Shown piece after piece: positions 43,101 through 52,303 of a stretch of 52,391 bases of DNA; positions within the stretch are counted from its first letter, which is position 1; each line of letters begins with the position of its first letter. Origin of the DNA: Pseudodesulfovibrio sp. (GTDB taxonomy: Bacteria > Desulfobacterota > Desulfovibrionia > Desulfovibrionales > Desulfovibrionaceae). The position numbers and the translations under genes are program-made. Location of the stretch: positions 1 through 52,391 of the forward strand of contig JAEINO010000024.1 in the NCBI GenBank assembly GCA_016342345.1, given 5' to 3'. The notes under the pieces are model-generated. The model had not been told where the DNA came from and searched no databases. It worked only from the letters and a program-made list of their open reading frames with translations.

Positions 43101-43260
43101 CCATTATTTCTGGCCATACGTATCCTCGATGGGGTTTGCCGGTGCAGGTGAAGGGCTGTGCCGTATCTTCTGCATTGTCCAGCAGACTCAGGAAGCGGCG
43201 AGTGAGTTGATATGTTTTGCCTGACCCTGCGGAAGCCTTGACCTGTTTGAGTTCCGACAT
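40102..43260 (-). CDS. AddA-like UvrD/REP helicase-nuclease
   Basis: 1,052 residues. SF1 helicase motifs: Walker A ASAGSGKT (9-16), VTFTNKAAAEMKERV, HHLLVDEFQDTSREQW, YVGDIKQAIYSWRGGD, MTIHKSKGLEFPVVIVP and LLYVAWTRAREELHGF. The C-terminal RecB-like nuclease domain keeps VIDFKTG near residue 1015. GGAG is provided by the last codons of the EamA gene, 5 bases from the ATG. Working with the AddB-like subunit, it processes DNA ends for RecA; Chi recognition cannot be judged. Confidence 0.92.
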   Translation of the reverse strand: MSELKQVKASAGSGKTYQLTRRFLSLLDNAEDTAQPFTCTGKPHRGYVWPEIMAVTFTNKAAAEMKERVVKGLKLSALNINDNDQKADCSPATARKALDSILRRYHRLNIRTIDSLLALLLRLFALEFGIRPDFKIAFDESEMFDAVYDHFADICNEDSPERDLLADTFTTMIRTEGRTGFWLQDMVRQRLLALARYLRSQTGPLETNQNAIRDLLISAYADFATSVKNMETLLNDRELPANANFKKFLAKCLALELFETPPDSTLIHKDSFRECILAKGKDLVDTLAESEYLQLRKAWTSYKADHAILSGAYFLAPPIEIAMRLLNGLNVLQKQRGSILGSALAGFVNELLTDGETVSEAYCRMGCRLHHLLVDEFQDTSREQWKAITPLTQECLAKGGSLFYVGDIKQAIYSWRGGDSALFDEVMTLPDVASLALETKRDILPDNWRSHKNIVEFNNTFFNNFENLVHANDLADGLFNDAPDDFRADFAFELIRNFDGCSQSIPTKHADTEGYVRMELLPGDKAAEIEENTLEALDGLMDELTARRRFRDIAVLVRTHGHAALVCDLLVQKNIPVITENSLQLDRHPIIRQLAALLAFLDYPRDDIAFLTFSGGTELFLSETGITETEFHDWLVQPKKRPLGVHFREDFPEHWQQLIEPFYNQSGLMTPYDLTQEAIRIFRVLERYPETELYVRRFLEVVHLAEENGYGSLSSFLEYWDEKSGEEKVPLPENIDAVRIMTIHKSKGLEFPVVIVPFHNWTVKPDQDFEIRQYKGHRLLTPMKKGLGKPYHSSLGRAVREQLNLLYVAWTRAREELHGFFTKKPTHSPALAAMNLFLDLDDETVFEYGQPPAEGPPAQHVSKPATIDLPPSDQSTELMAWLPRLRVYRHNLDEYFYNERMRGEVAHRAMEHVRVTGNTMADTDRAIRLAMQDFPALGALEDTELKTLEHDLHDMVTWALGNDRLLIWLANGLREPEVMDAKGKFKRFDLLYQGTETVVIDFKTGQPSPKNREQILDYMNILECIPSTQGKPKGFLVYLDLKEIHEVTSKDA

Positions 43261-43262
43261 GA

Positions 43263-44156
43263 TTACTCCGTGTCTTCGGTTGTTGCCCGACTGGGGCGTG
43301 CGCCAGTGAAAACAACGAAGAGTACGGCGGCTATGATCATGCTGCTTCCGACATATCCGAGTATGGAGAATGTTTCACCAAACAGGATAAAGGCGAATAT
43401 GGCTGCTACCACGGGTTCAAAGGTGGCGACGACAGAGGCTTGGGTCGCTTCCATGCGTTTGAGCCCTGCGTAATAGGCGGAAAAAGCTCCGTATGAAGTG
43501 ACTGCTCCCAGTCCGATAAGTAACATCCATACATAGGCACTCTTGGGAGCGAAATTTACGAATGGGAAGAGCATGGCCGCGCCAAAAGGCAGGGCATAGA
43601 CGAAGATGGTCGGGGTTGGGTAGCGGTACAGAAACTTTTTGCCGAAGATGTAATAGAGGGCATAGGTGAATCCGGCGACAAGTCCTGCGGCAATTCCGAA
43701 CCAGTCGAGTTCGAGGGAATTGCCGTTCATAAGTTGCGGGCCGAGGCTGATGCATGCCACGCCGATGATGGTGGCGATGACACATATTATTTTGGTTCTG
43801 GTCATTTGCTCATTGAGAACCAGCCAGGACATGAGGGCCACCCAGGCCGGAGCTGTATAGAGGAGAACGGCGGCCAGAGCCATGCCAACGTCGCGGATGG
43901 CAAGTTGATATGAGCCGTAGAAGAGGGTGACGCAGATGAAGCCGAAACCGAAAAGTGCGGGCAGATCAGTGCGTTGAACCTTGATTTGTTTCTTTACGCC
44001 AGCGTGGATGACAAAGAGTACCCATGCAAAAGTGGCGCGCCAGAATGCGATTTCCAGCGCGCTTATTCCTTCGGGCAGGATATAGTTCGTGAATACGCCA
44101 ATAAGCCCCCACATGAATGCGGCGGCCAGGACGAAGAGAAAACCTTGTGTGTTCAT
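43263..44156 (-). CDS. EamA/DMT-family transporter
   Basis: 297 residues, ten predicted membrane helices in two EamA repeats (first about 5-140, second about 150-290). Start MNTQGFLFVLAAAFMWGLIG is typical of family members that export amino acids or metabolites. The substrate cannot be deduced. It lies directly after the OCD-family gene (TAAATG junction) and 2 bases before the AddA-like gene. Confidence 0.88.
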   Translation of the reverse strand: MNTQGFLFVLAAAFMWGLIGVFTNYILPEGISALEIAFWRATFAWVLFVIHAGVKKQIKVQRTDLPALFGFGFICVTLFYGSYQLAIRDVGMALAAVLLYTAPAWVALMSWLVLNEQMTRTKIICVIATIIGVACISLGPQLMNGNSLELDWFGIAAGLVAGFTYALYYIFGKKFLYRYPTPTIFVYALPFGAAMLFPFVNFAPKSAYVWMLLIGLGAVTSYGAFSAYYAGLKRMEATQASVVATFEPVVAAIFAFILFGETFSILGYVGSSMIIAAVLFVVFTGARPSRATTEDTE

Positions 44157-45143
44157 TTATAGTGACACCTTGGTGCCGAGACCTGCGGCCAGGGCTTTGT
44201 CGTGGATGAGGGAAGCGGTCATGACATCGTGGCTGGCAATGCCCATGAGTACGGCTCCGCGTCTGCCTTGGCGAACGCCTTGTTTGAGTCCTGCACAGAT
44301 TTCGCCCATGTCGGCATGGATGTCGTCGGGAGTGGGGTAGCCCTTTTGGAAGTATGTTCCCTGTTCCTGGGTCCAGACATACTGGTTTTGGTTGTCGCAG
44401 GTGAAGTTGGCATCCTGAAATACGTCTTCCATGATGGCGGAGTCGTAGTCAACGGCAATGACAAGGCATTCCGGCTTGAGCCAGGAGCGTGGGATCGACC
44501 GCTGAGGTTCTTCCACAATGGGCGTGCAGGTGATGAGTACGTCTGCTTCGGCCACGGCGGTGCGGACATTTGAGCAGATGACGAATTCGGCCTCGGGAAG
44601 TTCCTGATGCATGTCGTGGATGAAACGTTCCACTTGTCCTTCGTATTTGTCGTAGCAGTAGACACGGGAGAGTTTTGGAAAGACTTCGCGCATGGCAATG
44701 AGATTTACTCTGCCTTGAACGCCGGTGCCGATGATGGCAACAGATCTGGTATCAGGATGTCCGAAGTGCCGGGCGTAAACTCCTGAGGCTGCACCAGTGC
44801 GCCAAGCTGTGACCCAGCCTGCATCCATGACTGCAATCGGGAGTCCTGTGGCAGAATCGTTCAGGAGCATGATGCCGGAGATGTAAGGCAATCCATTGGC
44901 CGGATTCGGCGGATAGCCGGACACGCATTTGACACCGGTTCGGTCAACATTGCCACCAAGGTAACAGGGCATGGCATGGATGAAACAGTCCTCGCGAGTG
45001 TGGATGCCTATCTTGGCTGGCATTTCCGCTTCGCCGCGTCCGACCGTGGCTAACCCGGCTTCCACTGCGTCCATGATCTCGGGCATTGTGATACCGAGCA
45101 GGTCTATTTCCTTGGACGATATCCAGAGTACTTCTGCGGTCAT
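44157..45143 (-). CDS. Ornithine cyclodeaminase / mu-crystallin family dehydrogenase
   Basis: 328 residues. Motifs of the OCD family: RTGVKCVSGYPPNPA with the catalytic Lys region, DAGWVTAWRTGAASG, the NAD(P)-binding VAIIGTGVQGRVNL, and ADVLITCTP. Members include ornithine cyclodeaminase, alanine dehydrogenase and ketimine reductases, so substrate is open. AAGGAG precedes the ATG by 6 bases. It heads the operon EamA - AddA - AddB; its functional link to DNA repair is not apparent. Confidence 0.88.
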   Translation of the reverse strand: MTAEVLWISSKEIDLLGITMPEIMDAVEAGLATVGRGEAEMPAKIGIHTREDCFIHAMPCYLGGNVDRTGVKCVSGYPPNPANGLPYISGIMLLNDSATGLPIAVMDAGWVTAWRTGAASGVYARHFGHPDTRSVAIIGTGVQGRVNLIAMREVFPKLSRVYCYDKYEGQVERFIHDMHQELPEAEFVICSNVRTAVAEADVLITCTPIVEEPQRSIPRSWLKPECLVIAVDYDSAIMEDVFQDANFTCDNQNQYVWTQEQGTYFQKGYPTPDDIHADMGEICAGLKQGVRQGRRGAVLMGIASHDVMTASLIHDKALAAGLGTKVSL

Positions 45144-45265
45144 GTGTGCTCCTTGAATGGTTTTGTCGGGGCGTTCCGATAGATTGGTTTAGGACTTTTT
45201 GTTTCTTGCGTCAAAGGGTGTAGAAATCCTTGCGGGTTAGTCTGTTATGAGGCAATGTTTCAGAC

Positions 45266-46093
45266 ATGATTATAAAGAAGACATACGTTATTCCCGCGAA
45301 TATGAGTGGCCTGCGTCTGGATCGGGTTCTGGAGGAAATGGAGTCTGAGTCAAGTCTCCGTTTTCGCCGCAGGCTTTGTGACGAAGGCCGTGTTTTGGTG
45401 GATGGCAAGGTTCGCAAGCCCGGATACAAGGTCCACCAGGAGCAGCAGATTGATGTTTTAGAAGGAGTACCAAACATGTCTTTTGAGCAACTGGGACTCA
45501 GTGTCGTGAAGCAGGATGGCATGTTCGGTGCCATATTCAAACCGTGCGGAATTCATTCCGCAATCATTGCCGGAAAGGATATCCCCAGCGTCGAGGCCGT
45601 TCTGCCGGAGCTTTTCCCGGACAGTACCCCGATTCTGTTGAACAGGCTTGATCATCTTACATCCGGTCTGTTGCTGGTTGCCCTGACAGCCGAAGGGGAA
45701 AAGACATATCATGAACAGGAAGACGCGGGCCATATCAAGAAGTTTTATCTTGCCACGGTCAAGGGGCGTCTTGACGGAGTCGTGACCATCAAGAATAGGC
45801 TTGATACTGATGATCGGAAGAAGACTCGCGTGTCCGATGAAGATGATTCGGACGTACGTCGCTGGACTGATGTGGAATCACTTGTTCATGATCACGACGA
45901 CGATACAACCACGGTACGCTGCCTTATCATGAAGGGAGCGCGGCATCAGATCAGGGCGCATCTTGCAACTGTCGGACATCCCATTGTCGGCGATCCGATA
46001 TACGGTGATGGTCTAGAGGAAAACGTTTTGCACCTGCACCATTCTCGGATTGAACTTCCTGGGTTTTCAGCCGAAGTTGACGCGCTTTTTTAG
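45266..46093 (+). CDS. RluA-family RNA pseudouridine synthase
   Basis: 275 residues. The N-terminal 75 residues resemble an S4 RNA-binding domain (SGLRLDRVLEE, RRRLCDEGRVLVDGKV). The catalytic domain has LLNRLDHLTSGLLLVAL with the conserved Asp, KKFYLATVKG, and a C-terminal GARHQIRAHLATVGHPIVGD. It converts specific uridines in rRNA or tRNA to pseudouridine; the exact site cannot be told. It faces the S1 gene and shares its terminator. Confidence 0.92.
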   Translation: MIIKKTYVIPANMSGLRLDRVLEEMESESSLRFRRRLCDEGRVLVDGKVRKPGYKVHQEQQIDVLEGVPNMSFEQLGLSVVKQDGMFGAIFKPCGIHSAIIAGKDIPSVEAVLPELFPDSTPILLNRLDHLTSGLLLVALTAEGEKTYHEQEDAGHIKKFYLATVKGRLDGVVTIKNRLDTDDRKKTRVSDEDDSDVRRWTDVESLVHDHDDDTTTVRCLIMKGARHQIRAHLATVGHPIVGDPIYGDGLEENVLHLHHSRIELPGFSAEVDALF

Positions 46094-46106
46094 GCGGAGA
46101 TGAAAC

Positions 46107-46146
46107 GAAAAAGGCCCGGATCGCATGATGCAATCCGGGCCTTTTG
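46107..46146. terminator. Bidirectional terminator
   Basis: AAGGCCCGGAT (46111-46121) and ATCCGGGCCTT (46133-46143) form a perfect stem flanked by A and T runs, between the convergent pseudouridine synthase and S1 genes. Confidence 0.95.
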
Positions 46147-46163
46147 TTGCTTGTCGTATTGAT

Positions 46164-47636
46164 CTATTTTTTCTTGTTCAAGGCTTCCTGAAGCTTTGCT
46201 CCGAGCAATCCCATGCCGCTGGCAGTACTCGAATCAGTGGATTTCTTGGGAGCAAATTCCTTCCAGGCTCCATCCTCTTGCACATCGCCAGTGGTCAGGG
46301 ATATCTTGCGTTCACCGGCTTTGATTTCGTTGATGAATATCTCGACAGTGTCCCCGGAGTGCAATTTTTCAAAGGCAGCGGGTTTTTCGGAGCGGGCAAT
46401 GATCGACTTGGGAAGCAGGCCGGTAATACCTGGTTCAAGCTGGATGAAAATGCCGAATTGCTCCTGTTTCTCAACGGTACCAGTCACTTTCTGACCGGTC
46501 TGGTATTTTTCTGTCACTTCCATCCACGGATCGCCTTCGGCGTCTTTCATGGACAAACCTATGCGGCGGGCTTCAGGATCAATCGACTTGATTTTGACCG
46601 AGACCTGTTCGCCTTCGGAAACGAAGTCGGCAGGCTTGTTGACGCGCTTGGTGTAGCTCATTTCGGAGACGTGAACGAGGCCGTCCACGCCGGGTGCGAT
46701 TTCCACGAATGCACCGAAGTCTGCCAGACGAATGACCTTGCCGGTGACCTTGTCGCCCTCGCTAAAGGTGGAGGTGATGGTATCCCAGGGGTCTTGGGCC
46801 AATTCCTTCATGGACAGGGAAATCTTGAGGCGACCGGGTTTGTCTGTTGCTTCGATGCCGATGATTTTGGTCTTGACCTTCTGGCCAACAGAGACGGCTT
46901 CTTCAGGATGCCCGATGCGGCTGAAGGATATCTGAGAGATATGCACCAACCCGTCCAGGCCGGGCAATATTTCGACAAATGCGCCAAACGGAGCCAGGCG
47001 GGTGATGGTTCCTTCCACTTCGTCGCCGACCTGGGTGTTGTTGACAAAGGTCGAGGCAGCTTCGATGGCGTCTCGTTCCAACAGGGAACGACGAGAAACC
47101 ACTATGTTGCGACCATTTTGTTCCAGCTTGGTGACGAGAAATTCAAAAGTTTTCCCGACGTATTGTTCCGGGTCTTCAACAAAGCTGCTGTCGATCTGGC
47201 TGACCGGACAGAATGCGCGATGTTGCATGATCTTGATGTTGAAGCCGCCTTTGCAGGTGGATTCCACGTTGGCTTCAACGGGCAATTCGTTGGCTTTGGC
47301 TTCTTCAAGCATGGCCATGCCGCCGATGCCTGACAGGGCTCGGGAGAGCTTTATGCCATCGGAGTCCTTGCCAACCACATAGAGTTCAACGGTATCACCA
47401 TCGGTCACGGTGCAGTTGCCATCGTCATCCAGTAATTCCGCTTTTTCGACTATGCCGTCCAGCTTGGTTCCAGTGTCAACAAAGACGGTGCTTTCACCAA
47501 CCTGAATGACGGTGCCGGACACTTTGTCGCCGATGTTCAGGTTGTCGCCGCCGCCTTCGCTGTATTGCTCAAACAGGTCGGCAAAACTTGCTTCGCCTTC
47601 TTCCACGCCAATTCTGTCTTTGAATTCTTCGGACAC
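46164..47636 (-). CDS. S1 RNA-binding protein with five S1 domains (ribosomal protein S1 homologue)
   Basis: 490 residues from a GTG start at 47636. Five S1 domains are visible, beginning near residues 33, 104, 197, 282 and 368. Domains 3 and 4 are canonical (TITRLAPFGAFVEILPGLDG and VIRLADFGAFVEIAPGVDG, with HISQIS and HVSEMS). Domain 2 is the most diverged. The tail is Lys-rich. Full-length ribosomal S1 of E. coli has six domains in 557 residues, so this could be the organism's S1 or a paralogue. It follows ftsY by 25 bases. Confidence 0.88.
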   Translation of the reverse strand: MSEEFKDRIGVEEGEASFADLFEQYSEGGGDNLNIGDKVSGTVIQVGESTVFVDTGTKLDGIVEKAELLDDDGNCTVTDGDTVELYVVGKDSDGIKLSRALSGIGGMAMLEEAKANELPVEANVESTCKGGFNIKIMQHRAFCPVSQIDSSFVEDPEQYVGKTFEFLVTKLEQNGRNIVVSRRSLLERDAIEAASTFVNNTQVGDEVEGTITRLAPFGAFVEILPGLDGLVHISQISFSRIGHPEEAVSVGQKVKTKIIGIEATDKPGRLKISLSMKELAQDPWDTITSTFSEGDKVTGKVIRLADFGAFVEIAPGVDGLVHVSEMSYTKRVNKPADFVSEGEQVSVKIKSIDPEARRIGLSMKDAEGDPWMEVTEKYQTGQKVTGTVEKQEQFGIFIQLEPGITGLLPKSIIARSEKPAAFEKLHSGDTVEIFINEIKAGERKISLTTGDVQEDGAWKEFAPKKSTDSSTASGMGLLGAKLQEALNKKK

Positions 47637-47661
47637 GTTTTCAACCGTTCTTTTAAGATGT

Positions 47662-49065
47662 TTATGTCAGTAGGGCTTTGGCAAAATCCTTGCCGTTGAA
47701 GGGGCGAAGGTCTTCCATCTTTTCGCCCAGGCCAACAAAGGTGATTGGTAGCTTATTTTGCAGGGTGACTGCAACAACAACCCCACCCTTGGCCGTGCCG
47801 TCGAGTTTGGTGAGAATGATTTCATCAACCCCGATTGCTTCATTGAATAATTTGGTCTGGGAGAGGGCGTTTTGGCCCGTTGTGGCGTCGATGACCAGAA
47901 CGCAGCGATGGGGGGCGCCTTTGTGTTTCTTGCCCACAACTCGTTGAATTTTTTTTAATTCTTCCATTAGATTGATCTTGGTGTGCAGTCGTCCGGCAGT
48001 GTCCAGCAGCAGCAGGTCGTAGCCTTCGCTGATAGCCTTGTCCATGGCTTCAAAGGCCACGGCTGCAGGGTCGGACCCTTCGGCCTTGGCAAAGAAGCCC
48101 ACACCGATGCGGTTTGCCCATACTTCGAGTTGTTCGATGGCAGCGGCCCGAAATGTGTCGCCCGCTGCAATGAGAACCTTGCGGCCTTGCATCTTGGCGC
48201 GATGAGCCAGCTTGGCAATGGTGGTTGTTTTGCCTACGCCATTGACACCGACCATCATCAATACTTCTGGAGGATTTACGGCCTCGATGCGGGGCGGTAC
48301 CTTGAAAATATCCTCAAGCTCATCCCGAAGGATGGTCTTGAAATCGTTGGGATCGTCGGTTCCGGCCTTGTGAGCGCGCTTCTTGAGGTTTTCCATGAGC
48401 TGGGTCGCGGCTTCCATACCGACATCGGCCATGATCAGGATCTCCTCGAACTCTTCCCAGAAATCGTTATTCAGCTTGGAGTGGGTGGACAGTAATCCGT
48501 CGATGCGTTTGGTTATTTGATCTCGAGTTTTGGATATACCTTCGGAAAGTTTGACAAAAAGTCGGTCACGTTCGTCTTCTTCGTCTTCCAGGTCGAGGGC
48601 CAAGGTCAGCCGGTATTGCAGCTCGGATTTGAATTCCGAAACGGCTTGATATCCCATGTTGTCGAGCCATTTTTGGAAACTGTTGATAAAAGTGTTGGCT
48701 TCGTCTTCCGGGGCACCAAGGGCTTTGAACAGAAAGGCAAGTCTTTCCCACAAGATTGGACTGGAAGAGTCAACGTTTTTGACTATGATGTTCAACCATT
48801 CCGAAAGTTTCGGTTCGGCCTGGCGCAGGGCCAGAGTCAGTCCGGTTTGCCAGTCTTCCGTAGGCGTTGGCGCTGCATCGTTTTCGGGGGCGTAGGGCAG
48901 AGTCGCGGACTCGGGTGCTTCCGTTTCAGATTCGACAGGTTTTGGCTCAGATTCGGCCTTGGCTTCGATTTCGAGGCCATGCTCTTTCCTGTATTCATCA
49001 AGGGCCTGTTGTGCCACGTTTTCCGGGCTTTGCCAGGCTTTTTTCAATTTGGTAAAGAATCCCAT
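47662..49065 (-). CDS. ftsY: FtsY, signal recognition particle receptor GTPase
   Basis: 467 residues from the ATG at 49065, with AGAGGA 6 bases upstream. The N-terminal ~55 residues include an amphipathic membrane-binding start ([10 protein letters not shown]) and an acidic A domain ([11 protein letters not shown]). The NG domain carries [17 protein letters not shown] (G1), DTAGRLHTK (G3) and [10 protein letters not shown] (G4). It docks SRP-ribosome complexes at the inner membrane. Co-oriented with the S1 gene, divergent from asnS. Confidence 0.97.
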   Translation of the reverse strand: MGFFTKLKKAWQSPENVAQQALDEYRKEHGLEIEAKAESEPKPVESETEAPESATLPYAPENDAAPTPTEDWQTGLTLALRQAEPKLSEWLNIIVKNVDSSSPILWERLAFLFKALGAPEDEANTFINSFQKWLDNMGYQAVSEFKSELQYRLTLALDLEDEEDERDRLFVKLSEGISKTRDQITKRIDGLLSTHSKLNNDFWEEFEEILIMADVGMEAATQLMENLKKRAHKAGTDDPNDFKTILRDELEDIFKVPPRIEAVNPPEVLMMVGVNGVGKTTTIAKLAHRAKMQGRKVLIAAGDTFRAAAIEQLEVWANRIGVGFFAKAEGSDPAAVAFEAMDKAISEGYDLLLLDTAGRLHTKINLMEELKKIQRVVGKKHKGAPHRCVLVIDATTGQNALSQTKLFNEAIGVDEIILTKLDGTAKGGVVVAVTLQNKLPITFVGLGEKMEDLRPFNGKDFAKALLT

Positions 49066-49212
49066 CAAGTCCTCTTGTAGTGCTTATCGTTAGGGCGTTG
49101 TTAATAGCTTACATGCACAGACTAAGCAATAGCCGGGAAAATGCCGTTCGGACGTTGCCATTCTACGGCTTAAAAGTTAAAAACCATAAAAAATTATCCA
49201 AAGGATTCATGA

Positions 49213-50580
49213 ATGAAACGAACAAAGATAAAGATTGCTTTGAATTCAGACAGTGCCATGGAAGAAATCCTTATCAAGGGCTGGGTGCGTACCAAGCGAG
49301 ATAACAAGGGATTTTCATTTCTTGAACTTAATGACGGCTCAAGCATAAAGACCATCCAGGCTATCATTGACCATACGCCTGAGATTGAAGCTGCCTTGGC
49401 AAGAGTGGGTACAGGGGCTGCCGTTGCCATTTCCGGTGAGCTGGTTGAATCTCCGGGCAAAGGGCAGAAATGGGAAGTGCGCGGCAAGACCCTTAAAGTT
49501 ATTGGTGAAGCCGACCAGGAGACATTTCCGCTTCAAAAGAAACGTCACAGTGATGAATTCCTGCGTGGCATAGCCCATTTGCGCCCTCGTACCAACAAGT
49601 TCGGTGCCATGTTTCGCATTCGGTCAGAACTTGCCCAGGCCATTCACAAATATTTTGCGGAAAAGGATTTCTTTTATATCCATACGCCTATCATAACTGG
49701 TTCTGATTGCGAGGGTGCAGGCGAGATGTTTCGTGTCACAAGTCTCGAAGCTGGCTCCAAGGAGACTGCTGAGAACGATTTTTTTGGTAAACCATCGCAT
49801 TTGACCGTGTCAGGACAGTTGTCAGCCGAGATGTTCAGTCTATCGCTGGGGGACGTATATACCTTTGGGCCGACATTTCGTGCCGAGAATTCCAATACCC
49901 CACGTCATGTGGCCGAGTTCTGGATGATCGAACCGGAAATTGCTTTTTCCGATCTCGTCGATGACATGGATTTGGGCGAGGATATGATCAAGTATTTGAT
50001 TACGCACATTCTTGATAATTGTCCTGATGATATCGAGCTTTTTGCCAAGTGGGTGGACAAGACGCTCATGTCGACTTTGGAGGGTATTCTGCGAGAGCCT
50101 TTCAAACGACTGCCCTACACAGAAGCTATCGAGATTCTCAAGAAGACAAAAAAGGATTTCGAGTACCCGGTGGAGTGGGGCATTGACCTTCAGACAGAGC
50201 ATGAACGATTCTTGTGTGAGGAGAAGTTCAAGAAGCCTGTGTTTGTTTACGACTACCCCAAAACCATCAAGCCGTTTTACATGCGTATGAACGATGATAA
50301 CAAGACCGTGGCTGCCATGGATTGCCTGGTCCCTCGAATTGGCGAGATCATTGGAGGTAGTCAGCGCGAGGAACGAATGGACGTTCTGGTTGCCCGCATG
50401 GATGAGGCGGGTCTAAACAAGGACGAGTATTGGTGGTATCTCGATTCTCGTCGATACGGTTCCGTGCCTCACGCCGGTTTCGGCATGGGATTCGAGCGCA
50501 TGCTTATGCTTGTCACTGGCGTGGCAAACATTCGTGATGTCATGCCATTCCCGAGGACTCCCAAGAGTCTGGATTTTTAG
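49213..50580 (+). CDS. asnS: Asparaginyl-tRNA synthetase
   Basis: 455 residues. The OB-fold anticodon-binding domain (about 15-110, with [11 protein letters not shown]) precedes a class II catalytic core: motif 1 around [19 protein letters not shown], motif 2 [21 protein letters not shown], and motif 3 [12 protein letters not shown] near the C-terminus. It charges tRNA-Asn directly. AAAGG lies 8 bases ahead of the ATG. Divergent from ftsY with 147 bases between. Confidence 0.96.
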   Translation: MKRTKIKIALNSDSAMEEILIKGWVRTKRDNKGFSFLELNDGSSIKTIQAIIDHTPEIEAALARVGTGAAVAISGELVESPGKGQKWEVRGKTLKVIGEADQETFPLQKKRHSDEFLRGIAHLRPRTNKFGAMFRIRSELAQAIHKYFAEKDFFYIHTPIITGSDCEGAGEMFRVTSLEAGSKETAENDFFGKPSHLTVSGQLSAEMFSLSLGDVYTFGPTFRAENSNTPRHVAEFWMIEPEIAFSDLVDDMDLGEDMIKYLITHILDNCPDDIELFAKWVDKTLMSTLEGILREPFKRLPYTEAIEILKKTKKDFEYPVEWGIDLQTEHERFLCEEKFKKPVFVYDYPKTIKPFYMRMNDDNKTVAAMDCLVPRIGEIIGGSQREERMDVLVARMDEAGLNKDEYWWYLDSRRYGSVPHAGFGMGFERMLMLVTGVANIRDVMPFPRTPKSLDF

Positions 50581-50600
50581 TATTAAGTAAGTGAGAAAAG

Positions 50601-50630
50601 AAAAGCCCGATGGTTCGCCATCGGGCTTTT
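50601..50630. terminator. Bidirectional terminator with UUCG loop
   Basis: AAAAGCCCGATGG and CCATCGGGCTTTT form a perfect 13-bp stem capped by TTCG. It serves asnS and the convergent regulator gene, whose stop lies 3 bases away. Confidence 0.97.
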
Positions 50631-50632
50631 TA

Positions 50633-51528
50633 TTATTTGATCGGGATGTGAATTTCCGTCAGCAAATCTTCTGGTGATGTTTCTCCCGGATCATTCAGGT
50701 ACAGTTCAAATGATGGGTTTTCATCAAGCTCCTGACCGCTTTGGGGCAGCCATTTCCCCATGATTTCGGCATAGGTGTTTTCAAGGTTTTTATATGGTCC
50801 CTTGTGGGTGCATATTGCGTATTTGCCTTTGTCGATGACTTGAACGCCGACTTCCCCTTCGGCTTCTATTTCATCTATGACCGTAAGGCATGCATCATAG
50901 CGGATTTTTCCGGCGGAGTCACTGTCGGATCATCGTGGCTTATCCCGATGAATTTAGTGTTAGCACGGAACAGCCCTTTGGGCTCAGCCCAGGTGCAGAG
51001 TGTGTCCCAAGCTGTCTTGCATTCCATGTAGGGGCCAATGTGGCGTACAAATGCAACTTTCATTGGTTTTAGTTCTTCTACTCGTACTTCCAAGGTTGTG
51101 TCCTCATGGGTGTAAAAGGTTAACCCGTTGCGTGCATGGTCTGGCAAATAGTGAACATTGCCAGGGATTTTTTTGTAGATAATTTCCCAATGCTGCTCCG
51201 GGTATTTTGATGGTGGACATCCGAACATTTTTTTGAATGCCCGGCTGAAGGATTCCACTGTTTCGTAGCCGGCATCAAAAGCAGAATCCGTGACTCTTGA
51301 AAAGCTTGAAGCCAAACGGCTTGCAGCACGCTCTAGTCGTATGCGTCGAATGTGTTCAACCACGGTTTCTCCGAACAGGCCCTTGAAAATGCGATGGAAG
51401 TGGACTGGAGAGAAAAAGGATATTTCTGCCAATGATTCCACAGTTAGATCATCATCCAGATGCGACTGGATGTGAACAAGCACAGTGAGCATGCGTTCGT
51501 AGTACAGGTTTTTTGTGGTCGTTTTCAT
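50633..51528 (-). pseudogene. AraC-type regulator with GyrI-like effector domain, frameshifted
   Basis: The first frame encodes 217 residues: two AraC helix-turn-helix motifs (VESLAEISFFSPVHFHRIF and VTDSAFDAGYETVESFSRAF) and the first half of a GyrI/SOUL-like ligand domain. It stops at 50875. The rest of the domain (IRYDACLTVIDE... through FELYLNDPGETSPEDLL, ending PIK and TAA at 50633-50635) lies in the next frame. Continuity is restored if one base is added to the A run at 50905-50909 (five A on the minus strand; six would give PEKIRYD). AGGAGTAAGGA precedes the ATG. Either a real one-base deletion or a homopolymer sequencing error. Confidence 0.88.
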
Positions 51529-52125
51529 TCCTTACTCCTGAGGCGATGAGTAGACGTTACTGGAAGCGCATGAGAGTGGCTTGATCATTTCTGTCATTTT
51601 TGAAGAGGTTGTTCAATGGCGACGGTTGAATTTGTATGGTGAGATTGGAGATTGATCGAAGTTCTAGGCAAAGCAGAGTCATTAAATATAGATATGGTTC
51701 CATTTGACAGAATGAAGAGATCAGGGGCGTAAGCAAGAACCGACTGAAAAGGGGTAAAAAAGGATGGAGCACCATTAAAGTTGGTTACTAATTTGAGACA
51801 GCATCGTGATTCTGTGGACTTTATCGGGCGGAGTGGGGTATCATATCAAAGAGGTCTTGGGGAATATAAGCAATAAGGTCATCAAGTATCCCATGCGAGA
51901 GGACTCATTGGATGCTTTTAAGGAAATCAAGTCTGTTAAAGATGGCCTTTTAAGGGTAAAAATCATCTCAAGTTACACTTCGGTACGGTTTCTAATTGAC
52001 GTTATCATGACCTTTTGGAAACAAAGCGTGGAGTTTGGTTTGTTTTGCCTAGATATTAAAGTGTTTTATTTTAGACGTTTAGTGTGATTGCAAAAGAAAG
52101 AATTTATTTTTTCCCAAAAAACCAC
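51529..52125. other. Intergenic region upstream of the rRNA promoters
   Basis: About 600 bases with no convincing gene. A 93-codon frame at 51806-52087 has no clear ribosome site and an unusual composition. No hairpin with a T run and no repeat of note was found. Confidence 0.5.
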
Positions 52126-52154
52126 TTGACCTCGGATAGCGATTCACCTAGAAC
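52126..52154 (+). promoter_or_regulatory. rRNA operon promoter P1
   Basis: TTGACC (52126-52131) and TAGAAC (52149-52154) with a 17-base spacer. It is the upstream of two similar promoters preceding the ribosomal RNA leader. Confidence 0.6.
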
Positions 52155-52267
52155 CTCTTTCGCCGCACGGGAAAGCCCGACAGGGTTCACCAAGCGGCTC
52201 GATCTTTCTTAAACAAAATGAACGGTTGGCTCTTAAAAGCAGTTTGAAAAAAATGCAAAAAAAAGGG

Positions 52268-52296
52268 TTGACGGAAAACCTGGAAAAAACTAGGTT
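52268..52296 (+). promoter_or_regulatory. rRNA operon promoter P2
   Basis: TTGACG (52268-52273) and TAGGTT (52291-52296) with a 17-base spacer, preceded by A-rich tracts that could act as an UP element. The short hairpin CCCGC/GCGGG (52304-52319) follows in the leader. Confidence 0.7.
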
Positions 52297-52303
52297 TATC
52301 TTT

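Noticed and set aside
51806-52087. 93-codon plus-strand frame upstream of the rRNA promoters
   Set aside because: No ribosome site and an unconvincing composition; cannot be supported.
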